Assembly (NCBI RefSeq): GCF_914767665.1
Contig: NC_059503.1
Location: forward strand, 30,566,001 to 30,630,000
Direction of reading: 5' to 3'
Length of the DNA stretch: 64,000 nt
DNA from: Harmonia axyridis
Lineage: Eukaryota; Arthropoda; Insecta; Coleoptera; Coccinellidae
Shown: in pieces, positions 1 through 11,881 of the stretch
Layout: each line of letters starts with the position of its first letter
How positions within the stretch are numbered: the first letter of the stretch is position 1
Position numbers and translations under genes: made by a program
The notes under the pieces: generated by a model
Told to the model about the DNA's origin: nothing
Seen by the model: the letters and a program-made list of their open reading frames with translations, nothing else
Databases searched by the model: none

Positions 1-451
1 GTCTCATATTTATTATTTGACGCTCGGTTGAACTTAACCGACGGTCAACTATTCTTTATAATACGGGCTCTGAGTCCTAACTACTGAACAACCGTCTTAT
101 ACAAGATGTTTCGTTGGGAAACAGAAATACTTAAAAGGTGAATAGACAGCGCTGAGGTGGTTCCAGATATACTATTTAGTTTATCTCTGACTGTCTTTGT
201 TACCGAGATATAGGCGGTTTTATGAATAAAATATATATTTTTGGTCTTCGCTATGTGCCTCTTTTGGTAGAGAATATATTAGGCGTACAACTTTGTTTCT
301 GCCATTTTGCAATAGATGGCTGTAGCGGTAAGTGGTAGTCGAAATGAATAGATCGTAGATGTCTTACAATAAGCTTAGGTATTTGTAAACATAACGCCAT
401 CGAAATATTAGTCGATTTGTGTCTGGATCATAAAGTTATACTCGATAAAAC
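1..451. other. Non-coding left flank, no gene seen
   Basis: AT-rich sequence with no convincing ORF, RNA gene or clear terminal repeat. It lies upstream of the mariner relic and, by position, is probably part of an upstream intron of the protease-homologue gene whose first visible exon starts at 2027. This is inference from gene order only. Confidence 0.4.
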
Positions 452-1523
452 ATGTCAGCTTACGAGCCAAAGTCTCGTCATTCGCGGGAGGTTTTAATTT
501 TCTTTAATATGAAGAAATCTGCAGCTGAGGCTCATCAAATGCTCTCAAATACCTATGGTGAGTCCGCTATTAGATTTTGATGTCGAATGAAAGAGAGAAG
601 GTTGTCGAAGATGAAGAATTGGAGGCATTACTTGATCAAGACTCATGTCAAACGCAACAAAAATTGGCAGGATCATTGAAATTGACGCAATAAGCCGTAC
701 TAGTTGAAGCTGAGAGATGTTGAACGGCAGTTGTTTGTTTGTGAAAAGCTCCATGCAAGGCAAAGATGGAAGTGATTTCTGCATCGCATTGTAACTGGAG
801 ACGAAAAATAGGTTCATTACAATAATCATAAGCGCAGAAAATCATGGGGAAATCCCAGCCATGCTTTCAAGTCGACGGCTAAACCGAATATTCATGGTTC
901 CAAGGAAATGCTAAGTATTTGGTGGGACTAGCTCGGCGTAGTGTATTATTAGTTGTTAGAACAGACTGTAACAATCACAGTCAATCGTTATCTTCTTTTT
1001 GATAGTGCCAATCCGTTATCGGATATTAGAGACCATTCTGGCTTCTGGAGACCATTCTGGTTATCGAACGCAATAAATGCGTTTGAGCTGATTATTGCAA
1101 GACAAACGACCGCAATACAACGAGAGACATGATAAAGTGATTTTACAGGATGACAATTCTAGAACCCATGTTACGAAAGTGGTCAAGACATACTTGGAAA
1201 CGTTGAAATGGGAAGGCCTATCCCAATCCCTGTATTCTCCAGACGTTGCTCCCACGGACTTTCACTTGTTTCGATCAATGACACACGGCCTTGCTGACCA
1301 ACACTTCCGGTCTTATGAAGAAGTAAAAAATTGTATCGATTCGTGGATCGCTTCAAAAGATGATCAGTTTTTTTCAACACAGGATTCCTACACTTTCCGA
1401 AAGAAAAATGCATCATATAACATCAAACACATGTTATTAGGCTTGATATTTAGAACGTTGCCAAACATAAGCGTACTTTGCGAAACATTAATTTCACTAC
1501 TTATGACACATTGGGTCAAGTGA
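452..1523 (+). pseudogene. Decayed mariner transposase (DD34D)
   Basis: Relic of a mariner-family transposase, the enzyme that cuts and re-inserts the element at TA sites. The N-terminus starts at 452 with MSAYEPKSRHSREVL followed by NMKKSAAEAHQMLS, typical of the mariner helix-turn-helix region. Around 780-960 the fragments HRIVTGDEK, KSWGNPSHAF and WWD occur, with stop codons replacing Trp/Gln positions. The 1095-1523 frame keeps VILQDDNSRTHV (second catalytic Asp) and YSPDVAPTDFHLF (third Asp), then SWIASKDDQFF. Several stops and frameshifts separate the segments and no terminal inverted repeats could be found at either end, so it is dead and probably truncated. The mariner assignment is secure; the subfamily is not assigned. 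Confidence 0.88.
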
Positions 1524-2026
1524 GTCTCTAGTACTAGAATAATAACAAATTCATGCTATAAAAACCACCTCAAAAAAAAACCAAAACAGCGAGAACCAAA
1601 GCAGTCATAAGAACTTTGAGAATGCTGGACCAAGTTCTTTGAATAAAAAAGAAGACAAAGAGAATAATCTCTAAGGACAAAAAAAAATTACCGGAAAACC
1701 GCCAACAATATCAGATGAAGAAAAAAAACACAATATAACAAAACAAATTGAGACAATTTTCATGGAGAATGAATAATGTGTATTGATATAGCGCCTCGAT
1801 GAACGAAAATTAAAGGGTTTTTTTTCAAGTCAGGAATTCTCACCTAATAATTATTATTTTGTTAATTTTGTATGTTTTGTGTATTGAATAAGTATCTAAA
1901 GTTGTGTCTCAATCAACAAACATTGTTTTATTCGCATTTTTGAGGAAGTTATACCTCATTAAACCATAAGGTGTCTCAGTTGCCCCTCCCTCCCCTATTA
2001 TTGCTAACCATTCTGATTTTTTTCAG
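1524..2026. other. Probable intron sequence
   Basis: AT-rich, A-run-rich sequence with no gene. It ends in a good splice acceptor, a T-rich tract followed by CAG at 2024-2026, immediately before the first visible exon of the serine protease homologue. It is therefore probably the 3' part of an intron interrupted by the mariner relic. Confidence 0.5.
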
Positions 2027-5000
2027 AAGAAAACGTGAGACCTGCCCCTCTAATAGATGCTCCACAGAATGACCCAAACTGTGGTATATCAGATAGGACA
2101 TTGAATTTGATAACGGACGGTATGACTTCTGTTCAAAACGAATTCCCATGGTTGGTTGCCCTATACCAATGGAAAGGATTGAACTACGAATTCAGATGCA
2201 CAGCGAATTTAGTGGACACAACACATGTAGTCACAGGTAAATATACAGGGTGATTCACCGCGATGGCCTATTAGACGTTTATTGAAAACTTATCCATAAT
2301 TTTGTGCGGAAACTTTGCATGTTGGGGTTTGAGACAGTAATCTTTCTCCCTAAAATATTTTCAGATCTCTACAATTTCCGGTTATACCGGAAACATACTA
2401 CTACTTCCTTATTTCAAATGGCACACCTAGTATATTATTGAATCATTAGATAGCCTTTTTGATGACAAATTCAGCTATACATGCCATACCTTAGAGAAAA
2501 ACTCAACTGTTCATGAGTTAATGGGATTCTTATGAGAAAAATATTTTTGCAGAAAAAAACCTTTTCTATTTACGATTCTGCAAATACGTAGTATTATAAG
2601 AATGTTTGCAGTTCAGATCAAAAATGTAAAGGGTGGTTATAAGAAGATCATAAACTTGGACAATTCAGATTCATCAAAACTCAAGATTTTCAAATTAGAA
2701 CCTATATCCTTTATTATTTCAGTCGATTCTACGTACAAAAATTGTGGGGGTTACTTGACAAATCCTATTCCTGAAATGAATTCTTTAAGAGTAATCGAGG
2801 AAGAACTTCAAATGGGGAAAAATCTCAATTTCTAACTGTGTGGAGTATAGTCTATGACTTAGATAACTAAATTTTACATTTCATGAATTAAAACTAATTT
2901 TTTGTTGGGACTGTTGAGAAATCCATAAACCCATAATATTTTCAATTACAAAAAATTGATTACAATTCTTGAAATGGCCAATTTAGTTATCGAAACATCG
3001 AATTTTAGTTTCTTCCTATGTTTTCCGAAAGTCGCAGATTACTCCACACAGTTAGAAGTAGCGATTTTTCCTCATTTAAAGTTCTTGCTCGATTACTTAT
3101 TCATTATTTCATTAGTATCATTCGCAAGTATTCATTTTAGGTATAGGGTTTGCATAAGTAACCCCCATACTTTTTATACATAGAATCGACTGAAATAATA
3201 AAAAATATTGGTTCTAATTTGAAAATCTTGAGTTTTGATGAATTTGAGTTGTCTAAGTTCATAATCTTCTGATAAACACCCTGTACATTTTTGGTCCAAA
3301 CCGCGAACAGGTTTACAACTTTTTCTGCAGAAATATTCGAAAAAATGTGAGTTCTCCTCGACAGCATTTTTTTTTATAAGAATCCTATTAACTCATGAAT
3401 CGTTGAGTTCTACCTAAGGTATGGCATATTGCTGAAATTTTCATCAAAAAAGCTATCTAATGATTATGCTATAATATACTGGGTGTGCCATTTTGAATAA
3501 GAAAAAAGTAGTCTGTTTCCGGTATAACCGGAAGTTGTAGAGATCTGAAAATATTTCAGGGAGAAAGATCATTGTCTAAAACTCCAAGATGCAAATTTTC
3601 AGCTCCTAATAGGCCATCGCGGTGAATTTATGAATTGAAAAATTTCTGTTAAATATCTATATTTATTCCTTTTGCCCAGAAAATATCCTCATCTCATCTT
3701 TAGTTTGAGCAGTTACAATCAGAATCCACATTGATTTAATATTCCGTTCATTCAACTAAAATATTTAATTGAAAGTATTTTTTCAGTTGGAAGCTGCCTC
3801 AAACACTTCAAAGCCAATTTGGTCAAAACAGAAGACATACTTCTGGTCTTCGGAAAGTCAAGACTCAGACAGTGGGCTGATGATTCGAACTCTGTAGTTC
3901 GTACGGTATCTAAGGTGGAAGTTAATCCAGACTATACACAGTACACCGCACATGGCGATGTAGCAGTTCTCACCCTCAAAAAACCAGTACAGTATTCTAG
4001 ATTTATCAAACCAATTTGTCTCTGGGGAGACAGTAACACTGACGTGCAACAGTGGACTGGAAGGTATGGCACAGTTGCTGGTTGGGGTAAAGATGATTAC
4101 CAAGGAGAATTTCTAGTAGATGCTAAGAAGGTGGAGATGCCGATAGTCTCTGAGAACACTTGTTTAATGTCCAATCGGGAATTTTCGAAGCTCATTTCAC
4201 ACAACACTTTCTGTGCTGGTAAGTTTGAATTGAAAATATTTTTATAATATCGTCAGGGTTATGGAACTTTTCCACAGAGAAGAAATAATTCCTTCAATTT
4301 GTTTTCCTGGCAACAGTATGACTGTATTGAAGAATTAATTAGTTCATTAATTAGTTGTAGTGCCTTTTCCGTGCAACAAAAATCTTTGAGCTAGAAGATG
4401 TAACATAGTCATAATTATGTTAGCTTATTCGACAGAGTAAATCAAAATATTATAATCGTTATCCACTGACTATAATGTCCTAACGAAGGTTAAGTAACAC
4501 GAAGACGACCAACTGAAGAACTGAGGAGTAGCATAAAGCATTACGAAAGGTATATTATTATACAGGGTTAGAACCTCTGAGGTTAATAGAACTATTTAAA
4601 TGGGCACTACAGGGATATCGAAAACCGTTAGAAATATAGGGTGGCTTAAATTACAAAAAAGTTGCGTTATTTAGGGATGAGACTGTTGGTGTGAACAGAT
4701 CTGAAATATATCCAATGGTTCCCAAAATATCTTGAAAAAAACTAAAAATTGAGATTTTTTTTCTGTATAGTTATACAGACTCCTGGATATCTACATCCAC
4801 CGAGGACTAAAGTGGAATATACAAGCCCAAGGCTTAAATTAAGAAGAAGAAGAAGACTCGATATTTGTGTAGAGTGTGATACATTGTTGGATTCGTAGTT
4901 TGTTTCTTAATCACCCCATAAGGAGGACCAATATAGCGTCCATAAGAAAAAAATAACTATCGCGTCTCTGAAACAATAGAAACCAGAAAAAAATCTGACG

Positions 5001-6122
5001 ACACCATTAGAATCGCTATATTAGATAATGGCTTCAAACGTAGGTGCCTCAGACAAGTAGCTCTACGTTAGCATCGCCCTACTATAGTTTCGTCAAATTG
5101 TTGAAAAATAGTTTTAGAATAAGCTTCAAAAATGTCTTCAACCTATGGATTTTTTTCATACCATCTAATCTTCAGAAGAATGTTCTATTATTCCTTTGAC
5201 GCTTTGGTTGCTGACCAATGTCCTAAACTTCTAAACTGTTGCAGAAAACAGCAATATTTGGAAATCGTCGTTTTCAACGATGAATCACGCGATTGCCATA
5301 TGTTTTATGACTGTAAGAGGAACAGTTTGGTATTTATTAGTGATGGTGGTCCACGATCTCTTTCTTTGATTAGAGACTGTACGATGTGCTTTATGTTGCT
5401 AATGTCCTGCAAACCACTTCATTGCCTTATAAAATAATTGATTATGTTAATTAAATGAGCTTACAAAATTCGAAGAAATTCTGTAGCCTCAGGTTACGTT
5501 AGGAATCCTTTTTGATGGTTTTTAATGATAGCGAACTAGTTTTATGCAGATTCCCATGATTATTCTAGAAATTAAAAAAATTATCAAATTTTGCGAATTG
5601 TTTTCCATAATGACGTCATCAATCTTTATATTTTAGACATTTCAAATGGTAAACGGGCTTTGTATTTACCATTCTCATAACGTTTCTTCAAAGCTTCTCA
5701 CCCACCCATCACCCATGTTCACTACCTATCCAGTTCTACATATCTGCATAAATACTAGTTTGAAGACCATCGAAAATCATTGCTAATTTTTATAAAAAAT
5801 GAAAAATACGACTGAGAGTTCTAAACTTACACTAAAATAAATTTTTGTCTGATAAAAGATAAGCATATACATTCAATGTATTTCTTTTTTTTTTCAAGGT
5901 GAAAGAAATGGTCGAGGACCTTGTACAGGGGATATAGGATCTCCATTTATGTTGGAAATGAATGGTAAATGGTATCTTAGGGGATTGGTGAGCAAAGCAA
6001 TTGTTGACAAACATGAATCCCGATGTACTTTGGACGAGTATACAGTTTTTGCGGATGTGGCCAAGTATTCCAAATGGATATCGAGAACTCTGAATAATAT
6101 ACCAATACCAATTTTAAAATAA
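2027..6122 (+). CDS. Serine protease homologue, gd-like, 5' partial (3 exons)
   Basis: C-terminal trypsin-fold (S1) domain of a secreted protein, joined from exons 2027-2236, 3787-4218 and 5899-6122. Both introns are phase 1 with GT/AG ends, and the stop is at 6120-6122. Exon 1 carries EFPWLVALYQWKG and RCTANLVDTTHVVT. The first junction reads VTVGSC where active enzymes have TAAHC, so catalytic His57 is Ser while the adjacent Cys is kept. Asp102 is kept in HGDVAVLTL, followed by FIKPICLW. Exon 3 has GPCTGDIGSP where active enzymes have GDSGGP, so Ser195 is Ile. Length and motif order otherwise fit the family. The RNGRGPCTGD and IKPICLW style resembles gastrulation-defective-like proteins; this subfamily is inferred. 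Upstream exons (start, signal peptide, N-terminal domain) are outside the window. AATAAA overlaps the stop codon. Confidence 0.85.
2246..3629. mobile_element. Long-arm foldback element in intron of protease homologue
   Basis: Two inverted arms of roughly 600 bp face each other with a short centre near 2950. The left arm starts CAGGGTGATTCACCGCGATG after TATA. The right arm ends with the complement of the same sequence (CCATCGCGGTGAATT), without the final CACCCTG. Matching blocks in order include the GATCTCTACAATTTCCGG region (about 2372) against its complement near 3530, and the ATCAAAACTCAAGATTTTCA region (2672) against its complement near 3225. Short ORFs inside are shadows of the repeat. 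No transposase is visible, so it is non-autonomous. Arms differ at many positions, so it is not recent. Confidence 0.85.
4219..5898 (+). other. Second intron of protease homologue
   Basis: Begins GTAAGT at 4219 and ends TTTTTCAAG at 5898. It contains a degenerate repeat (4564-5060, listed separately) and a 101-codon open frame at 5132-5437 that I do not recognise and that has no splice context or coding signature convincing enough to call a gene. Confidence 0.7.
4564..5060. repeat. Degenerate CAGGGTTAGAAC repeat
   Basis: Starts CAGGGTTAGAAC after TA. It shares, in opposite orientation, the blocks CAGGGTTAGAAC, ATCGAAAACnGTTAGAAATA and TTATTTAGGGATGAG with 44205-44365. It also shares, in direct orientation, the block ACACCATTAGAATCnCTATA with 44128 onward. 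It therefore seems to be a foldback-type element in which arm sequence occurs in both orientations. Boundaries are approximate. Confidence 0.55.
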
Positions 6123-6580
6123 AAATTCCAAAATAATTTTTTGTTTTATATTCCTTATATACGTTATGTTGTTCAATATAAAAAATCTAGGAAACAACAG
6201 GTTTTTGAGCTATCGCGTTTTCGTGGGTATTATCAACACTCTGATGGACGACAGATGAGAACTTTATTGTGCTACAGCACTTGGAAACATCATTGAACAC
6301 TCTACTAATTCAACTGGTCATCACCTCGTAACTTACTCCACAGAAATCTCTTTTTCCAAGTTTTATACCTGAGTTCCAAACATTAAATAGTGAATTTCTT
6401 CTTCCTTTTCTTATTCTCTAAGTTGTATGCATGCGCAATGGTATCATGGAACCTTCACACTAATTAGGGTTGGGGAAAGATACTCTCTATTGTATCATTC
6501 TGAGAACCTTAAGAATGAGAAAGTTGCATAAGTACCACGAAAAACCATTGTTACACTAATGCAGGTATAGTATATCCAAA
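6123..6580. other. Intergenic, nothing recognised
   Basis: 3' flank of the protease homologue. An AATAAA at 6118-6123 and a T-rich stretch follow the stop. I see no further gene or repeat structure here. Confidence 0.4.
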
Positions 6581-6582
6581 GT

Positions 6583-6780
6583 CGCTTGGAGGAGGCCAGA
6601 ATATTTAGATTATACAAGTGTTGTCCAAGTTTACGGAAATTCCTTTGGAACCTGCGAATTTATTGCCTAACAATACTCTGAAATAAACCCCTGCATTTAG
6701 TAGATCGAGGTATCCACTTCAAAGGGAAATCTGGCCAAGCGTTTTTATTGACTAGTTCAAATGACTTAGGATATACTATG
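6583..6780 (+). repeat. Dispersed repeat, copy 1 (partner at 50533-50729)
   Basis: About 195 bp from TTGGAGGAGGCCAGAATATT to GGATATACTATG matches 50533-50729 in the same orientation. Shared blocks include GTTGTCCAnGTTT, ATTTATTGCCTAACAATA and AAGCGTTTTTATnGACTAGT. Neither copy contains an ORF, and class and ends are unknown. Confidence 0.7.
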
Positions 6781-7107
6781 CATTTATATTAAGTATTGTG
6801 ACGACAATTTCGGCTAGATACAGACATTATGTCTAATTGCTTTTTGTCGCCACACTTTAGCGTAAATGAATTCAGCAGAATTAATTCGGCAATTCTCCGT
6901 CTACAATTCAGATATTCGTTCAGATTTTTCGTAGTTTTCGTAGTGTTTTTCATTGGTTTATTTTCAGGTATGTTATTAGTTTTCATTCAATTTTCTTTAG
7001 TTTATTTTGATATCGTATTGGTGACAGCCAATATCCAAAAACTAAACCTCTATAGAGGTGGGAAGTTCTTCTTCCATTTCATTATTCTTCCTCTTCCCTC
7101 TTTATCT

Positions 7108-7880
7108 TCAATAAGCTTGCTCTGTTCCGAATAGGAGATAAAGGATCACTAAATCATTTCTCTCGTACATTCCAGGCATACAAACTCTGGAGTGCTGAAC
7201 GTACAAACTGTTTCCATTTGCTGACCTAATCCAGAACAATTTCCAGATAAACCACATTCCTGTATAATTTTCATTCAGTCCTGGTTGGCGAATATACCAC
7301 GATTGGTATGCATCGCACACCTGTAACCATCCCCACTTAGCCATTAAAATAGAACACTCGTATCACTCAGATGTTTTGATTTTCGCACTGATCTACTGGA
7401 CCATGTGTGTTTTCTGGAATAACGTTGAATATCCTATCTTTCCGAATGCATTTTCCAAACCATATGCATATATGATGATTCATGAAGAGATGAAATCCCA
7501 TTAGATGAACATATGGTGCATTGACCCTTGTCTCAGGATTGTATTCTGCAAAACTCTGTAGATGGGATTTGCGGCGTATTCTAAAGCCCAGCTTGCGTAA
7601 GTTATCACCAAGCGAATGGCGAATTTGTGAAAAAGAAGCTTATTAAATGAATTCACACATCGTTATTAACAATTCCAGTAATTTAAAAATTCTACGAATT
7701 CCTCTATTGGAAGTTTAAGTCTTGAGATGGCTTTTCGCAGATACTTCGTTGCTGTTTTGGCACACCACGAATTATTTTTAAATTATTCATTTCTGACCTC
7801 TGAACAGTTGTACTGGCAAGAATAGCAGTATCGTCAGCATAAAGTGCCGTTTTCGGAGTGTCGGATACATATGTAAAGAA
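7108..7880 (-). pseudogene. Decayed LINE reverse transcriptase fragment
   Basis: On the minus strand, starting near 7860, the frame reads PKTALYADDTAILAS. This is the YADD active-site box of non-LTR reverse transcriptases (Jockey/CR1-like). It continues with VITYASWALEYAANPIYR near 7600-7560, the region just after the palm domain. Downstream (7545-7345) a frame with YVHLMGFHLFMNHH is open, and after a stop and frameshift the 7344-7108 frame is open. I cannot tell whether that last part is LINE or other sequence. Multiple stops make it a pseudogene. The RT call is firm for 7560-7870 and weak below that. Confidence 0.6.
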
Positions 7881-7974
7881 AAAACGATGACAATGGACTT
7901 GTCCTTAATCATGACTAAAAACCAGAAAATTTGGTAATAATCATCTTTTTAATCTCAAATATACCTTAATTCAT

Positions 7975-8230
7975 AAACCTTTTTCATTTTCGATTCTGCA
8001 AATAGGTAGTATTATAACACTGTTTGCGGTTTGGACCAAAAATCTACAGGGTGTTATCAGAATTAAAATTAAATTATTAATTATGAATAATCAAAAATTA
8101 ATTATTTTTAATTATTATTATTAATTATATTAAATAAAACTAAAATTCGATGTTTCAATTAATTGTTAGTTGGGATTGTTGAGAAATCCATAAACCAATA
8201 CAATTCTCAGTACAAATATAAAATTATTTA
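7975..8230. repeat. Fragment of the 2.2-3.6 kb foldback family
   Basis: Shares ATTCTGCAAATAnGTAGTATTATA (7995 onward), GCGGTTTGGACCAAAAAT and TTGAGAAATCCATAAACC with the foldback element at 2246-3629. The part in between is an AT-rich run of repeated TTAATTATTAATT. No complete ends are visible. It lies directly upstream of the complex I gene. Confidence 0.6.
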
Positions 8231-8417
8231 TATTTTATTTATTTTATACTCAAATGTACAAAAATTCCGCACTAATAGGTCTAAGATACAAATCGAAGGT
8301 AGTTCCAAGTGACAACGCAAACGCATCTATCATTATATCTACTGTCATAAAATTTGACAAGTTGGGGTTAATGTTACATAAGGAATTGGCAACTGGATTC
8401 TTGGTGAAAATAAGAAA

Positions 8418-9267
8418 ATGAATAATTGCTTGAAATTATTGTCTCTCACGAATAGGGGTAATCAAAACCTGATCAATATATATACCAAATTTATGGAAAT
8501 TTAATTCCACTATCTAAATAATTCAGCTAATCCTACTTTGTGATCAACAAATATAATTATTCTGTTCTAGGTCTTCAAGTAAATCGCCCTTGTTTGATCG
8601 CCAGCAAACGCTTCAAAAGCACAAATGAAAATGCATACATAAACGTCAGTAAAGATGATCCCAGTATGGATCTCAAAGATATGAATGGTATATCTATTTT
8701 TCAATTAGTTCCTAATTATTCAATGGAATATTGTAGATAGAGCTGCTCAGACTATATTCATCACTGAACTATTAAGGGGATTGGCAGTAACATTGGCCCA
8801 TATATTCAAAGAGCCTGCCACTATTAATTATCCATTTGAGAAAGGACCTTTGAGTCCAAGGTTTAGAGGAGAGCATGCTTTGAGAAGATATCCATCTGGA
8901 GAGGAAAGATGTATTGCCTGCAAGCTATGTGAGGCTATTTGCCCAGCACAGGTAAATACTAAATAAATTATTTTTGATAGTGCATTTCTGCAATTAAATT
9001 CTTTAGGCAATTACTATTGAAGCAGAAGAAAGAGCTGATGGTTCCAGAAGAACAACACGTTATGATATCGATATGACAAAATGTATTTACTGTGGATTCT
9101 GTCAAGAAGCATGTCCAGTAGATGCTATAGTTGAAGGTCCTAACTTTGAATATTCAACAGAATCACATGAAGAATTGCTGTATAATAAAGAAAAATTACT
9201 CAATAATGGTGATAAATGGGAGTCAGAGATAGCAGCAAACATATATTCTGATCATCTATATAGATAA
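8418..9267 (+). CDS. ND-23 (NDUFS8): NADH dehydrogenase (ubiquinone) iron-sulfur protein 8 (TYKY), complete
   Basis: Mitochondrial complex I subunit that carries two 4Fe-4S clusters (N6a and N6b) passing electrons towards the quinone site on the matrix arm. Exons are 8418-8457, 8571-8687, 8737-8951 and 9007-9267, all with GT/AG introns of 113, 49 and 55 bp. They total 633 nt, or 210 residues, the usual length of the family. The first exon encodes only MNNCLKLLSLTNRG and is chosen because its single-base overhang restores the frame into exon 2. The basic, Ser-rich N-terminus fits a mitochondrial targeting peptide ending near RFKST. The two ferredoxin motifs are CIACKLCEAICP and CIYCGFCQEACP, with FRGEHALRRYPSGEERC before the first. 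The C-terminus EIAANIYSDHLYR is canonical. AATAAA lies directly after the stop (9268-9273). The gene is apparently intact. Confidence 0.97.
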
Positions 9268-9273
9268 AATAAA

Positions 9274-11880
9274 AACCAACTATTAGTATCCCTTATATGA
9301 TTCTTCTGTAAGCAAATGTTCACTTGTTGCACTCAAATGTTCTAGACAATTTGAAATACAAAAGGATTATTATAATGCATGTGACCTAAATATATGTACT
9401 TCACGAAAGTTGTTGATTCTGTTCTTATAAATTTTAGATGTTCTCGTTAAGTTAGATTACCAATTACATACGATGCCTAGATTTCATAATAGCTTTTGCA
9501 TAAAAGATCACAAATTTCAATATCTATATCCAAAAAAAAAGGAAAAAAATAATTAGGATATATCCTCAAGGAAAAGTGCTAACAGTAGAACGATCCCCTC
9601 GTTACCCATTGTGCATTATGAATATATATGAGGTTTATATATAAATATATATTTTCTTTTTGAGATAGAGCAGTACAAAAAAATAACTTCAAACAAGAAA
9701 GCATGTATAAATAAAATCTCATTATTATTAGCAGAGGAAATGTAAATGAGGCATCATACATTTCAACCTCTCCGAAAACTTTGTCTCCCTATATAGGTGT
9801 AGTGATTGCTTTGTGTATGTGTACATAATAAGCTGACATTTATATAAAATGAAAATCAGTGAGTGTCAGATGGTTAATATCCATATCTTCTTATACCTTC
9901 ACCTAAAAAGTGTTGTCAAATTAGGGAGTTGAGCTCTCTAAAGAAACGGTTCATTCAAAACCAAAGTTACATTGGCCAATTGCTATTTTACCGATTCTTT
10001 CAGTTGAATTCATTATATTCTGAATACTTTATTTGATGCAAAATATCATAACATTTTATATAAGTGAATAATTGGATTGACAACAAAAAAAGCGAAAAGA
10101 TATTAATTGAATCTGTACCTTATTCACGTATACTAAGGGTGAATCGAAAATATCTATGGAGTTCCAATACGCCTTTTGAAAAAGCATAAGATAATCTACA
10201 GTTATCCGTTTTTTTTAATTGGACTGAGACTCTTTATATGAGTAGAAATGTATTCAATACATTTATATTTTCCTGGTTGTTAATAGAGGTGACCCTTTTT
10301 TCTATATTGATGTAACAGTTTTAAAAGAATTTAAGTTTTTTTCATTTTTATAAAACTGGTTTCCAGTTGTAAATATAGAGAAAAGATCATTTCTAACACT
10401 GAGTTGACGACTGGAATTCAAATATAAGTATTCAAAAAATTCATAATTTCCTGATTCTGAAACTCTGTATGAGAGAAACGTGTTTTTTTCATTTGATTTT
10501 TCCCACTAAATCTCTGAATACAACCTCACCATCACAATTAGTCAAAACAAAAAATAAATGTTCACCTTATGTATATTCGTTCCTTCGAAAATTTATTTAT
10601 TCTTTAATAAACCAGTAACGTATTTGAGCGCTCGTCCCGAATGTTTCGCATTTTGAACAGGGAAGGTCTAAAACGATAAGGTTCGACTCACTTTAAATGA
10701 TTCAAAAACACCCTTTCGAAATTTTATTTTGCTGATATCACATATTCGATCAGGATCGAGATAAAATTGTGCATGTAAATGTAAAAAACAATTTCAAGCA
10801 TCATGCAAATGTTGATCGCTCAATATCCAGAATATCGGAAAAAACTTCTCTTTACTGGGAATCATTTCACATTAAACACCTAAATTTGAAAAACGGAAAC
10901 AAAAAATAACAAATTTTTAAAGCATCTTTGTTTTTCTAAAATGACACCTTTATATTTTTCAGATTTGTGAAATTATTAGTCCATGTGGGGATAACCAGAT
11001 TTGTATATTGTGATTGGAGTACAGGGAGGGATGGGATTGCTACTCAATTAAAATAAATTGGGATAATAACAAATGCAATTATTTATTTTTTATATTAAAG
11101 TTTATTCTGATAGTGATCAAAGATTAGGGAGAGGAGAGAGGATATACTAAGTCCAGATTTAGCCTGGAATTCATGGAAGCTCACTTTATTTTCACAGCTG
11201 AGAAAGTTCTCTTAACTTATAATAGATGGCGATAGTGAATTTGAAACAGATTGCTGAGTTTTCAAAATAATTTCGATAATACTTCCTGCGCACAAATATA
11301 GATGATACTAATGTACACAAACTGAAAAATTATGAGTTTTTAATTTGGTATTTCCGTCGCAAATTACAAACTATGTGAAGATCACCCATTTTATTAAAGT
11401 ATGACAATTTCTTTGTTAGTACTCACTCATCTGAGAAATTGCAATTGATCAGAAATATCAGATCTTTATTTCACATATGGGGGTTAGATTTGGATATGAA
11501 AACTATTAAGAATAAGCAAAAAAACTATTAAGGAAGCAATTTGAGGAGGTAAATATATTGGCAATTGAAGATTATATGATATATTAAAGAGTTATTCCCT
11601 AACTAATAGCATGATTAAACACAACCAATTACAATATTTAATATGAATAAACTGATAACCAGATTCAAAGAGTTGTTTTTATTTCCTATAATAAACTGTT
11701 TGGGAAGGGGTAGAAGGTATTTCAAATTCTTTTTATTGCATTAAACAAAACTACATAGTTGTCATAATTCTTAATGTTCTAATATAAATTTGTATGAATT
11801 TTTCTTATTGAAGATATCGACACAATTCGCTTGGAATATTTAATGCCAAAGAAAAAATAAATGAAATTACAACCTTCAAC
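9274..11880. other. Gene-poor AT-rich interval
   Basis: No gene recognised. There are runs of A/T, an AT-rich dinucleotide stretch near 9625-9655 (TATATATA-like) and no clear terminal repeats. A splice-acceptor-like site at 10951-10962 followed by a 16-codon frame was considered and not called. Confidence 0.4.
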
Positions 11881-11881
11881 T

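Noticed and set aside
5132..5437. 101-codon + frame in the second intron of the protease homologue
   Set aside because: No family motif, no splice or promoter context; adjacent to degenerate repeats. Treated as chance.
10963..11013. Good-looking splice acceptor followed by ICEIISPCGDNQICIL and a stop
   Set aside because: Only 16 codons, with no partner exon. A pyrimidine tract plus AG is expected by chance in AT-rich DNA.
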